A stretch of 64,000 nt of DNA. Origin: an uncultured Erythrobacter sp. Its GTDB lineage: Bacteria > Pseudomonadota > Alphaproteobacteria > Sphingomonadales > Sphingomonadaceae. The translations under genes were made by a program, and so were the position numbers. The notes under the pieces were generated by a model. That model made no database searches, had not been told where the DNA came from, and was given only the letters and a program-made list of their open reading frames with translations. Shown one piece after another: positions 37,479-45,814 of this stretch. The DNA is taken from positions 1,122,001-1,186,000 of the forward strand of contig CANKYK010000002.1 of assembly GCA_947488155.1 (NCBI GenBank), given 5' to 3'. Every line of letters begins with the position of its first letter. The stretch's first letter is position 1.

Positions 37479-40133
37479 TCAGTTGCGCAGCCGCTCAATC
37501 GCCTGCGCCAGCAAGACATAGAGCTTGCCCATGTCAGAGCCCAGCACGGTCACGCCCAGCGCATTGCCATCGCGAGTGGACAGCAGCGATCGCAGCATCG
37601 CCTCAAAGTCGTGGATGTACCGGCTGACATTGCCCCGGAACACGTCGTCTGACTGATACAGCTCTGCGATCTCTCGCGCTTCACCATTGTCGATGATCCG
37701 CACGGCGCGGCGCGTGAATATCCCGCGATCCCCTTTCAGATAGGCCTCCCAAGCGGTGTCGGTCACATCAGTGGATAGCGCCGTTGTGATATCAATCGCA
37801 TTGGAATTGAGGCTGTCTGTGATGAGAGCCATGCGGCGCGAGAAATCATTGTTGGCCTGTTCCTCGGCCAACTCGCGGGCGCGCGTCACTCGCTGTTCAA
37901 GATTGCCGGTCAGCTCGTTCACCTTTGACAGCTGATCGCGCAATTGCAACGCAGCCTCGCGGCCGGCGCTAGAGGCCTGCGCCGCGGTCTCTTCCAACCG
38001 GCCAACCGCCTCCATGCTCTCGCTGCGCAGCGCATTTTCCAATGTCGCGACAGCTTCAGCGCCCATGTTCTGAGCCAGCGCGCCAATCCGATCGCGCGCG
38101 CCGTCTTCGATGGTGGCGAAGGCAGAGTGCGTTGCCACCTCCAGCGAGATAATAGCCTCGCGTAGCTGCTGCTGTGTCTCACCAGACAGCGCATTGCTCT
38201 CATCCGAAAGTTTCGCCAATCCGCCGCGAAGACCTTGGAGTTTCGCGATAGTATCCTCTGTCTGCTCACCCAGCTTGATATGAAGCGCCTCAATCGAGCT
38301 GTCAGTTTCGCTGATGTGCGCCTGCGCTGTTTCCAGATGGCAGGCGAGGGCATCGCCATGCTGGGTCGTCTCGCCCATGCTCTTGCTCAGCATGAAGGTG
38401 CGGTTTTCAACCTCAGACAATTGCTCAGATGACGCTTCAACCGCTTGCGCAAAGTCTTCGCGCGCTTGCTTCGCACCCGATTGGATGATTTCAAGCAGGC
38501 GTATGCCCCCTTCCGTGAGAGAAGCAATTTGTTGCTCTGTTTCAGCCAGCTCAGTGCGATTGCCCGCCAATTGCTCGCCTAAAGTCGCTAGCCCTGCGTC
38601 CACGCTGGCACGCGCACTGTCGCCTTGCTCAGTGATATTCACAAACAGGCTACTAAGTTGGTCTAGCTTTTCGGCCATATCCTGACCGTGGCTTACCAGT
38701 TTCTCCGCCTCGGCGATCTGAGCCTCACGCCGTTCTGACAGGGTCTCGTCGAGCTCCGCCAAACGCTGCGCCAACACTTCGGTTGCCTGCGCTTCACGCG
38801 TGTCAAAATCGTCCTGACGCTTGGCCATGTTTTCGGCAAAGGACAGATCACGTTGAGCGAGAGTTTGTTCAAACCGACTCGCCTCGGCATTCAAACCTGT
38901 GAACCGCTCGGTCGCGGCGCGTGCGGCCTTGGCATCGAGTTCCTCCAGGTTCTGGACAACCTCGGTGATTTCATCGCGCAGTTGGTCCTTTGATTTGCGC
39001 AGGGCATCCAGTGATTCCGCTTCTGCTTCGCGCAGACTGGCGGCCAATGCCTCACCTTCACCGCGTAGCAGCGCAATCCGCGCCTTCAGCGTCGTCAGCG
39101 ACTTCTCTTCCTGCTCGGCAAAGTCGCCGTCCAACTCAGACAGGCCTTCGCGCAGGTGGTCCGCCCGCTGGCGCATGGCCGCAAGCGCGCCCACTTCGCG
39201 GTTGTCGAGTTCCGTGCGATAGGCATCGGTCTTTTCATTAAGAGCGGCAAAGCGCGCGGCGGTCTGCTCTTCAATCTGCACCATTTGCGCCTCGAAGCCG
39301 GTCAAAGTCTCATCAACCTTGTCGCTCAGCGCTTTGACCTGCTGCTCACTGGCCTTGCCAAAGTCGTTGAGGCGATCAAATCCGGCAATCAACTTTTCCA
39401 ACTGGTCGCTCGCGGTGCGCCCAGCGTTCCCAACCTGATTGGAAACATCTCGCGCCGATGTCGCGATAACCGGCAAATCGTCGCGCAGGCGGCTCATATT
39501 GGCGAGCGCTGTGTCACTGGCATCACCAATCCGGTCGACTTGCTTGCCATTCTTCTGGATCAGCGTTTGCAGTTCATCTGCGTGAGTAGATATCCGTTCG
39601 CTGGCAATTCGGCCCAGCGAATCCAGCTCACGCGACTGGCTTCCCAAAAATTCGCGCGCGAGGCTCAGCTCGCGGTTTACCACACCAAGACGGGTTTCAA
39701 GCTCAGCAGATTCGGCGGAAAGCATCGCAGCCGTATCGGCAAACCGGCGTGCTTCCCGGCTCGAATTGCGCATCGCCACCAGCCATGCAATCCCGATCAA
39801 CAGAACCGGCACAGACCAATCAATGATCCACTTGGTCCATTGCTGCGGCGTGCTAGAAACGTTAAGAAGTTCGCCGCGCAAAGCCCAGATATAAAATCCG
39901 GTCCATGTCGCAATAGCCGCGATCGCCAGGGTCGGCACGACCCAGCCAAAACGCGGGCGGGGCGGGGCATACTCCTCTTCCTCCAGCAAATATTCTTCGC
40001 TGAAGTCGTCCGATAAATCGGCCCTATCCTCGGCTTCGAGGTTGGTCTCCAGCTCTTCGCCTTCGACGGTTTGCTTAAGCGCGTCCTGCGCGGCTTCGGA
40101 CCCTACGGCCCGGATATGTGGTTCGCCAGACAT
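37479..40133 (-). CDS. Large membrane-anchored coiled-coil protein, TipN-like architecture
   Basis: An 884-residue protein: acidic cytoplasmic N-terminus (1-58), two membrane helices at about 63-86 and 102-121, a very long heptad-rich coiled coil (about 125-800), and a compact conserved-looking C-terminal segment (FTRRAVRIIDNGEAREIAEL to LYVLLAQAIERLRN). This layout and length match Caulobacter TipN, a roughly 890-residue polarity protein marking the new pole. The resemblance is by architecture, not by an alignment I could run. Alternatives are a chemoreceptor-like or generic coiled-coil scaffold; there is no methyl-accepting signature. It is divergent from the pseudo-Hpt gene across 70 bases. 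Confidence 0.7.
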   Translation of the reverse strand: MSGEPHIRAVGSEAAQDALKQTVEGEELETNLEAEDRADLSDDFSEEYLLEEEEYAPPRPRFGWVVPTLAIAAIATWTGFYIWALRGELLNVSSTPQQWTKWIIDWSVPVLLIGIAWLVAMRNSSREARRFADTAAMLSAESAELETRLGVVNRELSLAREFLGSQSRELDSLGRIASERISTHADELQTLIQKNGKQVDRIGDASDTALANMSRLRDDLPVIATSARDVSNQVGNAGRTASDQLEKLIAGFDRLNDFGKASEQQVKALSDKVDETLTGFEAQMVQIEEQTAARFAALNEKTDAYRTELDNREVGALAAMRQRADHLREGLSELDGDFAEQEEKSLTTLKARIALLRGEGEALAASLREAEAESLDALRKSKDQLRDEITEVVQNLEELDAKAARAATERFTGLNAEASRFEQTLAQRDLSFAENMAKRQDDFDTREAQATEVLAQRLAELDETLSERREAQIAEAEKLVSHGQDMAEKLDQLSSLFVNITEQGDSARASVDAGLATLGEQLAGNRTELAETEQQIASLTEGGIRLLEIIQSGAKQAREDFAQAVEASSEQLSEVENRTFMLSKSMGETTQHGDALACHLETAQAHISETDSSIEALHIKLGEQTEDTIAKLQGLRGGLAKLSDESNALSGETQQQLREAIISLEVATHSAFATIEDGARDRIGALAQNMGAEAVATLENALRSESMEAVGRLEETAAQASSAGREAALQLRDQLSKVNELTGNLEQRVTRARELAEEQANNDFSRRMALITDSLNSNAIDITTALSTDVTDTAWEAYLKGDRGIFTRRAVRIIDNGEAREIAELYQSDDVFRGNVSRYIHDFEAMLRSLLSTRDGNALGVTVLGSDMGKLYVLLAQAIERLRN

Positions 40134-40203
40134 GCATGGTTAAATACCACACAACCACAAAGGATAAACCCCGCATTAACTCTCTCACGATAAAGCGAGG
40201 CAT
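40134..40203. promoter_or_regulatory. Divergent promoter region with a CtrA-like box
   Basis: This 70-base gap separates the coiled-coil gene from the pseudo-Hpt gene. It contains TAAA-N7-TTAAC (40165-40180), one base off the CtrA consensus TTAA-N7-TTAA, and another TTAA near 40140. The match is short and could be chance. Its position between candidate cell-cycle genes makes it worth recording. Confidence 0.3.
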
Positions 40204-40512
40204 ATGGCGTATGAAAATGGTGCTCTTGATGCAACACTAGCGGCCGCAGCCGGTGATGATCCGGCTTTGCGGGGTGAACTGCGTAAAGCTCTGATTGAGA
40301 GCGCCCATCGGCAGCTTGACCTGCTAAAACGCTCTCGCTGCGACGGCAATTGGCACGTTGCCGCCATGCGCCTCAAAGGATTGGCCGCCAGCTTTCACGC
40401 AGAAGAGCTGCTGAACGCGGCTGAAGATGCTTTGGTAAGCGCCCCCGGTGAACCCGCCGCGATCCGCGCGATTGAAGACGTTCTGGTGCAGGTTTCCGGA
40501 CAACAGCGCTAA
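40204..40512 (+). CDS. Hpt-like protein lacking the phospho-accepting histidine
   Basis: A 102-residue all-helical protein. Its middle segment AAMRLKGLAASFHAEELLNAAE aligns by eye with the Hpt motif (H-x-L-K-G-S/A-A-x-x-F/L-G-A, L...E), but M55 stands where the phosphorylated His should be. If the reading is right, it could bind a receiver or kinase without taking phosphate. Short helical proteins can mimic Hpt, so the family call is moderate. Divergent from the TipN-like gene and upstream of three genes ending with a His-less kinase. Confidence 0.6.
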   Translation: MAYENGALDATLAAAAGDDPALRGELRKALIESAHRQLDLLKRSRCDGNWHVAAMRLKGLAASFHAEELLNAAEDALVSAPGEPAAIRAIEDVLVQVSGQQR

Positions 40513-40528
40513 AAGATTATCGGTAAAA

Positions 40529-40555
40529 GCGCGATGCCGCCGCTTGGCATAGCGC
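40529..40555 (+). repeat. Intergenic hairpin before the two-part membrane protein gene
   Basis: GCGC (40529-40532) and ATGCC (40534-40538) pair with GGCAT (40546-40550) and GCGC (40552-40555), with one G-A mismatch and a 7-nt loop. No U-tract follows, so it is not a classic terminator. It could modulate readthrough between the pseudo-Hpt gene and the next gene. Confidence 0.35.
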
Positions 40556-40598
40556 GCCCAATGGCATTACCCCCGAAGGCATTCGGAGGTGATTAGTC

Positions 40599-41801
40599 GT
40601 GCGTACCGCCTTATTAGCCGCGCTGAAACGCACAGAGACGGGCGACATTCGTGCGTTCCTTCCGCTTGCTGGCCGCAGCTTGCTGGCATGGCAATTTGAT
40701 CTTGTCCTAGCGCTCGGGTGTGAGCGGGTAATCTGCCTGTGTGATGCGCCAGGGACTGAGATTCTCGATATTCAGCACGAGGCGGAGACGGCCGGGGTGC
40801 AATTCCACGCGATCAAAGGCCCTTTGCAACTGGTTGGGCTGATAACAGCGGATCAGGACCTGGTGATGATGCTGGATGGCCTGGTGATGGAGCCAGACGG
40901 CGCTGCATCGCTTAATCAGCAAGGTCGCATGATCGCGACCATTCCCGCTAGCAGCAGTTTAGCCCAAGAGCATGCCGGTGACTTTGAAAGGATTGACGCG
41001 GGCCGTGCCTGGGCCGGGCTGGCGATTGTGCCCGGCAGATTGGCGGAAAAGCTTGCTGATCTGCCGGGTGATGGCGAAACGATGTCGATGTTGCTGCGAT
41101 TGGCGCTGCAAGCGGGCGAAAAAAGCGTTTCTGTGGATGCAGAGAGCCTGAATGGCGGCGGATTACTGCTCGCAACTGATGCGGAGGGGCTTCAAAAGCG
41201 CCAGATCGCCCTCATTGAGCGCAGTGCGCAAAGCGTGCCATGGACGGGCCCGTCGCAAGCTGGAGCAGCGTTGCTCGCCGCAAAAACTGCACCCGCCGGA
41301 TTGGAGCGCGGGCCGAGAATTTCCGCCACCATCGGGATCGCAAGCATGGTCACCATGGTTGGGACAACTTGGCTTGATCATTCCGTGGGTGGTTTGTTCG
41401 CTGGAGCATTCGGAGCCTTGGCCTTGGCCTTCTCTGATGCGGGAACGCGGCTCAAATCGGCGCTCTATGGGTTTGTTGAAGGCACCAAACAATCGAGTTT
41501 TATAAATAGCTTACGCGATATTCTTATCGCTTTCGCGCTGTGCCTTGGCATGTATAGCGGGATGGAGACCGCTGGCCCAATACTCGTTTTGCCCCTGCTG
41601 GCGATAGGCCTGCTCCACCTCGCATCAGCCACTCAAAGCGCCCATTGGCGCGCTTTTTGGAGCGACCGAGCGCTCCAGCTCGCAGCCCTTGGGATATGTG
41701 CCATTTTCGGACAGCTGACAGCGGGGATTGCCGTTCTTGCGCTAGGCGCTTTAGCGCATGCTTTGCTGCGTCTTCAGAAAGCTGAAACGACGCGCGAGTA
41801 A
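40599..41801 (+). CDS. Unknown two-part protein: nucleotidyltransferase-like N-terminus plus membrane C-terminus
   Basis: A 400-residue protein. Residues 1 to about 200 look like a degenerate sugar-phosphate nucleotidyltransferase fold: FLPLAGRSLLAWQFDLVLALG, then ERVICLCDA and a DLVMMLDGLVME strand, though the Gly-rich triphosphate loop is missing. Residues about 240-395 contain roughly six membrane helices. The general plan recalls cytidylyltransferase/CDP-alcohol-transferase fusions for inositol lipids, but the CDP-alcohol motif (DG-x2-AR) is absent. GTG start after cggaggtga. No firm function. Confidence 0.68.
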   Translation: MRTALLAALKRTETGDIRAFLPLAGRSLLAWQFDLVLALGCERVICLCDAPGTEILDIQHEAETAGVQFHAIKGPLQLVGLITADQDLVMMLDGLVMEPDGAASLNQQGRMIATIPASSSLAQEHAGDFERIDAGRAWAGLAIVPGRLAEKLADLPGDGETMSMLLRLALQAGEKSVSVDAESLNGGGLLLATDAEGLQKRQIALIERSAQSVPWTGPSQAGAALLAAKTAPAGLERGPRISATIGIASMVTMVGTTWLDHSVGGLFAGAFGALALAFSDAGTRLKSALYGFVEGTKQSSFINSLRDILIAFALCLGMYSGMETAGPILVLPLLAIGLLHLASATQSAHWRAFWSDRALQLAALGICAIFGQLTAGIAVLALGALAHALLRLQKAETTRE

Positions 41802-41841
41802 CACTGCATGCTGAGAGGCGGGCAACGGGGGCAAAGCCACG

Positions 41842-42801
41842 ATGGAAAGATCCGCGCACACCGCGATCGAAACCATCCTGAGGGATGAATTGACGCGTGG
41901 TGACACCGCATTGAGCGGCGTCACGCCCGTTCTTGCGCATATGCTTTCTGGATCTGGCGGATCATTGGTTAGTGAAGCTATCGTTGCGAAATTGCGCGGC
42001 ATGCTAAGCCACATGGCAAGCCAATTGCTCAGCTCCAAGACGCTCGATTTCGACCCGAACGAGGCAGATGATCTCTCCGCTGCACTCGCCAGCGACAGCG
42101 CGATTTTGAGCCATTGCTATGCGGCGGCGATGGAAAGCCATTTGGCCGAGCGATTGGAACGCAAAGTCGCTTTGGATCAGATCCTTACCCCCTTGATGCA
42201 AGAATTGATCGCATCCGAAAGCAGCGACGTTGCCGAGCTCGCGATGGCGGCCATGGCGGCGCAGTCACGCTTTGTACAATATCAAAAGCGTATGCACTTG
42301 CCCCTGACAGAGCTGCCCGCAGAGCTGTTTCAGAGCCTGCTGCACAATTGGGCAAAGGCACCAGAGAACACCGTGAGCAAGGCTGAAATCGCCGCAACAC
42401 GTGCTGGAACGGATCAGCTAAAGGCAACCTATGACGAGGGCGCGACGCGGGTTGGGCTGCTCTCACGCTTGGTCTCGGCCATGCGGGGCGGGGCGAGGGC
42501 ATCACTGGAACTCGAACATGCAGGATTTGCCCTGTTTGCAACCGCATTGGGCACGCTCACGCGCCAAGCACGCGAATTGGCGGTACTCTCTTGTCATGAA
42601 CGGCAATCCGCCCGGCTAGCGCTAGGGCTACGAGCGGCAGGCATGATTGAGCGGGAGATTGAGCGCCAATTTGCGTTGCTGCACCCTGACCAGCAATTGC
42701 CCGGTGGATTCGATGATTTGCTCCCCGATCGTGCGCAAACCCTGCTAGGGCACGGGGCAATACGCGCTGATTCAAGCGCAGCGATGAGCGGAACGACCTA
42801 A
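41842..42801 (+). CDS. Unknown all-helical cytoplasmic protein
   Basis: A 319-residue protein rich in Ala, Leu and Glu with no signal or membrane segment. It appears as a row of helical hairpins (HMASQLLSSKTLDFDPNEAD, HLAERLERKVALDQILTPLM), reminiscent of but not clearly matching DUF2336 alphaproteobacterial proteins. There is a second helical half from about residue 190. It lies 40 bases after the membrane protein gene and 7 bases before the kinase-like gene, so it is probably cotranscribed with both. Confidence 0.68.
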   Translation: MERSAHTAIETILRDELTRGDTALSGVTPVLAHMLSGSGGSLVSEAIVAKLRGMLSHMASQLLSSKTLDFDPNEADDLSAALASDSAILSHCYAAAMESHLAERLERKVALDQILTPLMQELIASESSDVAELAMAAMAAQSRFVQYQKRMHLPLTELPAELFQSLLHNWAKAPENTVSKAEIAATRAGTDQLKATYDEGATRVGLLSRLVSAMRGGARASLELEHAGFALFATALGTLTRQARELAVLSCHERQSARLALGLRAAGMIEREIERQFALLHPDQQLPGGFDDLLPDRAQTLLGHGAIRADSSAAMSGTT

Positions 42802-42808
42802 ACGGACG

Positions 42809-44203
42809 ATGAGTAGCAGCGACACCTTGTTGGCCGCGCGGGGCCTGACCGATGGTCAAGATCGGTTGCTGTCGGCTGATGAGCCGCTGGCCGACCTGCA
42901 CGCCCGCTGTGGCGGGGCTCTGCCTGGCGTGCTGGCAGTTCCAGAGCTGCTGGAGTTGGTGCGTCAGGGCCGGACATTTGGCCTACGCCTGGCACGCGAA
43001 TTCAGCGCCTTCGATGGCGAAGACATGGTCTCCGGCTTTGTACGGATCCATCCACTGGCTGGCGATGCTGGCGGTGGGTGCGAAATCCTGATCGAGAATT
43101 GGCACAGGCGAGAAGCACGTCCAGACAGCGAAGCAAAGCTAGCCAAGCGGCTTGATGCCATCGACCGCGCTACCGCAGAGATCACGGCGCGGCTTGATCG
43201 CAACCAGAATGTCCAATTGCTGAGTGCGACCGCGAGTGATGCCGGGGAACTGGAGAACACGGTCAGCAGTGATCCCGGTAAAAACTGGACGGACTACATC
43301 GCGTTGGAAGGCGTGGCGCACCATCAACCGCTACATTGGCGCCTACTGGACGGAGCAGCGTGCACTGTTCCCGGGTCTCAGCGCCATTGGCGTGCGCGCC
43401 TGATCCCGCTTGGCCCAGCAGCAGAGGCTCCGCGTGGGTTTGAGCTGCTGCTGACCTCTGACGAGCCGCTGGTCACCGAAGTTGTCGCCGCAGGCGGCGG
43501 AAAAACACGGGAGGACGCACATATGGAGCTGATCGGCAGTGCGCTGACCCCTGCTTTGCGTCAGCCGATCGCGCGGGTGATCGCCAATGCAGAGACAATC
43601 AGATCCAAGCTCGCAGGCCCATTGCGCGATGAATATGCCGAATACGCCGGCAATGTCGCCTCAGCCGGCAAGCACCTCAACGCGATGCTGGAAGATCTCG
43701 CCGACCTGCAAGTGGTCGAAAGTGAGGGTTTCAAGGTTGCGCGCGAGAAGGTCGACCTGGTCGATGCGGCGCGGCGCGCAGCTGGCATACTGGGCGTGAA
43801 GGCGCAGGCACGCAACATCACGCTGGCCTTGCCGGACGAAGGCTCCAAGCTGGTTGTCATTGGCGAGTTTCGCCGTGTGCTTCAGGTTCTGATCAACCTG
43901 ATAGGCAATGCGATCATTTATTCACCCGACAGCAGTACGATTACAGTCAGCGTCGATGATAATAACAAGCAACCGGACCACGCCAGCGTCACGGTGGCCG
44001 ATCAGGGTCCCGGTGTCGCAGCAGCGCAAACAACGCAGGTTTTTGATAAATTTGAACGGCTTGGCCGGGAGAATGATAGCGGTTCGGGCCTCGGTCTCTA
44101 CATCTCACGGCGTCTGGCGCTGGCGATGGACGGTGATTTGTCGCTGGAAAGCCAAGCGGGTGAAGGCGCACGCTTCACGTTGAGCTTGCCGAAGTCAAAA
44201 TAG
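42809..44203 (+). CDS. Histidine-kinase-like protein with the phospho-His replaced by Pro
   Basis: A 464-residue protein: a PAS-like N-terminal half, a dimerisation helix pair (about 232-300) and a HATPase domain (about 340-462). The ATP site looks intact: N377 (LINLIGNAIIYSP), G1 box (VADQGPGV), G2 box (SGSGLGLYISR). At the phosphorylation site, where HELRTP is expected, the protein reads P248-A-L-R-Q-P. No other His sits at that position; H238 is ten residues earlier. Caulobacter DivL is the known precedent, with Tyr in place of His. It is likely a regulatory pseudo-kinase. Soluble: no membrane segment. Confidence 0.78.
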   Translation: MSSSDTLLAARGLTDGQDRLLSADEPLADLHARCGGALPGVLAVPELLELVRQGRTFGLRLAREFSAFDGEDMVSGFVRIHPLAGDAGGGCEILIENWHRREARPDSEAKLAKRLDAIDRATAEITARLDRNQNVQLLSATASDAGELENTVSSDPGKNWTDYIALEGVAHHQPLHWRLLDGAACTVPGSQRHWRARLIPLGPAAEAPRGFELLLTSDEPLVTEVVAAGGGKTREDAHMELIGSALTPALRQPIARVIANAETIRSKLAGPLRDEYAEYAGNVASAGKHLNAMLEDLADLQVVESEGFKVAREKVDLVDAARRAAGILGVKAQARNITLALPDEGSKLVVIGEFRRVLQVLINLIGNAIIYSPDSSTITVSVDDNNKQPDHASVTVADQGPGVAAAQTTQVFDKFERLGRENDSGSGLGLYISRRLALAMDGDLSLESQAGEGARFTLSLPKSK

Positions 44204-44233
44204 AGAATATCAGGCGCGTGCGCGGCAGAGCCG

Positions 44234-44443
44234 TTACCCGCGAATGCGCTCAGCCGTCCACAGCAGCAGCGCACCAATCAGTAATGTGATGAGACCGTAA
44301 AGCGCCCATTCGCGCTTTGCGAGCATGAAGCTGTCTTCGGGCCAATTCAGCACGCCGGCGCCCTGCAAAGCCCACATTCCGCCTGAGAAAACGAGTGCGG
44401 CACCAAACACCTGGAGCACCAATCTTGCGATAGTGCGTCCCAT
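44234..44443 (-). CDS. Small two-helix membrane protein downstream of gltA
   Basis: A 69-residue protein with helices around VLQVFGAALVFSGGMWAL and ALYGLITLLIGALLLWTA, connected by a polar loop (NWPEDSFMLAKRE). It starts 24 bases after the gltA stop in the same direction. No family is recognised. Confidence 0.65.
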   Translation of the reverse strand: MGRTIARLVLQVFGAALVFSGGMWALQGAGVLNWPEDSFMLAKREWALYGLITLLIGALLLWTAERIRG

Positions 44444-44467
44444 TGATGCCGCGCTCCTCTATCTCGC

Positions 44468-45754
44468 TTAGCGTTTGTCTAGCGGCACGTAGTCGCGGGT
44501 CGTCGGGCCAGTGTAAAGTTGACGCGGACGGCCAATGACTTGACCTGGATCGGAAATCATTTCGTTCCACTGCGCCACCCACCCAACGGTACGCGCAAGC
44601 GCAAACAGAGCGGTGAACATAGTGGTCGGGAAACCGATCGACGACAGGATGATGCCGGAATAGAAGTCCACATTCGGGAACAGCTTCTTTTCCTTGAAAT
44701 AATCGTCGTTTAGCGCGAGTTCTTCAAGTTGAAGAGCCGTCTCGAACACAGGGTCAGTGACGTTCAGTGCTTCAAACACTTCACGCAAAGTCTGCTGCAT
44801 CACAGTCGCGCGCGGATCGTAGTTCTTATAAACTCGGTGGCCAAAGCCCATCAGGCGGAACGGATCGTTCTTGTCCTTCGCGCGCTCGATATAATGCGGG
44901 ATACGGTCAGGCGAGCCGATTTCCTGCAGCATGTTGAGCGCCGCCTCGTTTGCACCGCCATGTGCCGGGCCCCACAGACAGGCGATGCCTGCTGCGATAC
45001 AGGCGAACGGGTTTGCGCCTGAAGAACCAGCCAAACGCACGGTTGATGTCGAGGCATTTTGCTCGTGATCGGCATGCAGGATGAAGATACGATCCATCGC
45101 TTTTTCGATCGCTGGGTGCACCTCATATTCCTCGGCCGGAACGCCAAAGGTCATGCGCAGGAAGTTGCCAGTGTAGCTGAGGTCGTTCTTCGGCTGCATG
45201 AAAGGCTGACCGACGGCGTATTTGTACGCCATCGCTGCAATTGTGGGCATTTTCGCGATCAGGCGGTGTGAGCTGATCGTGCGGTGCTCTGGATCTGAGA
45301 TGTCGGTGCTGTCGTGATAGAATGCAGACAGAGCGCCAACGACGCCGCACATAATCGCCATCGGGTGTGCATCGCGGCGGAAACCCTGAACAAACTGGCG
45401 TAGCTGATCGTGCAGCATGGTGTGCCGCGTGATCGTGTAATTGAACTCTTCCATCTCGGCGGCATTGGGCAGCTCACCATTGAGTAGGAGATAGGAGACT
45501 TCCATAAAGCTGGAATGTTCGGCCAGTTGGCCAATGGGATAGCCGCGGTGCAGCAGCACACCTTCATTCCCGTCGATATAGGTCAGCGCGCTTTCACAGC
45601 TTGCGGTTGACTTATAGCCAGGATCAAACGTGAACGCGCCCGTTTGGCCGTACAGTTTGCGGATGTCGATAACATCGGGCCCCGTGCTGCCTTCGAGCAC
45701 AGGGAAATCGTAGGTTTCCCCGCCCAGCTCGAGCTTTGCCTGCTTGTCTGCCAA
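44468..45754 (-). CDS. gltA: Citrate synthase
   Basis: Condenses oxaloacetate and acetyl-CoA at the entry to the TCA cycle. The 428-residue type II enzyme has the active-site segments [38 protein letters not shown] and NVDFYSGI, containing the catalytic His, His and Asp. The start is TTG, supported by a strong gaggagat ribosome site; no closer ATG keeps the conserved N-terminus. A 60-base gap separates it from gltX upstream. Confidence 0.97.
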   Translation of the reverse strand: MADKQAKLELGGETYDFPVLEGSTGPDVIDIRKLYGQTGAFTFDPGYKSTASCESALTYIDGNEGVLLHRGYPIGQLAEHSSFMEVSYLLLNGELPNAAEMEEFNYTITRHTMLHDQLRQFVQGFRRDAHPMAIMCGVVGALSAFYHDSTDISDPEHRTISSHRLIAKMPTIAAMAYKYAVGQPFMQPKNDLSYTGNFLRMTFGVPAEEYEVHPAIEKAMDRIFILHADHEQNASTSTVRLAGSSGANPFACIAAGIACLWGPAHGGANEAALNMLQEIGSPDRIPHYIERAKDKNDPFRLMGFGHRVYKNYDPRATVMQQTLREVFEALNVTDPVFETALQLEELALNDDYFKEKKLFPNVDFYSGIILSSIGFPTTMFTALFALARTVGWVAQWNEMISDPGQVIGRPRQLYTGPTTRDYVPLDKR

Positions 45755-45814
45755 AACCTATCTCCTCAATTCTATTGTGCCACCATTGACCGCCAGCTTT
45801 GCCAGCCCTCGGCC

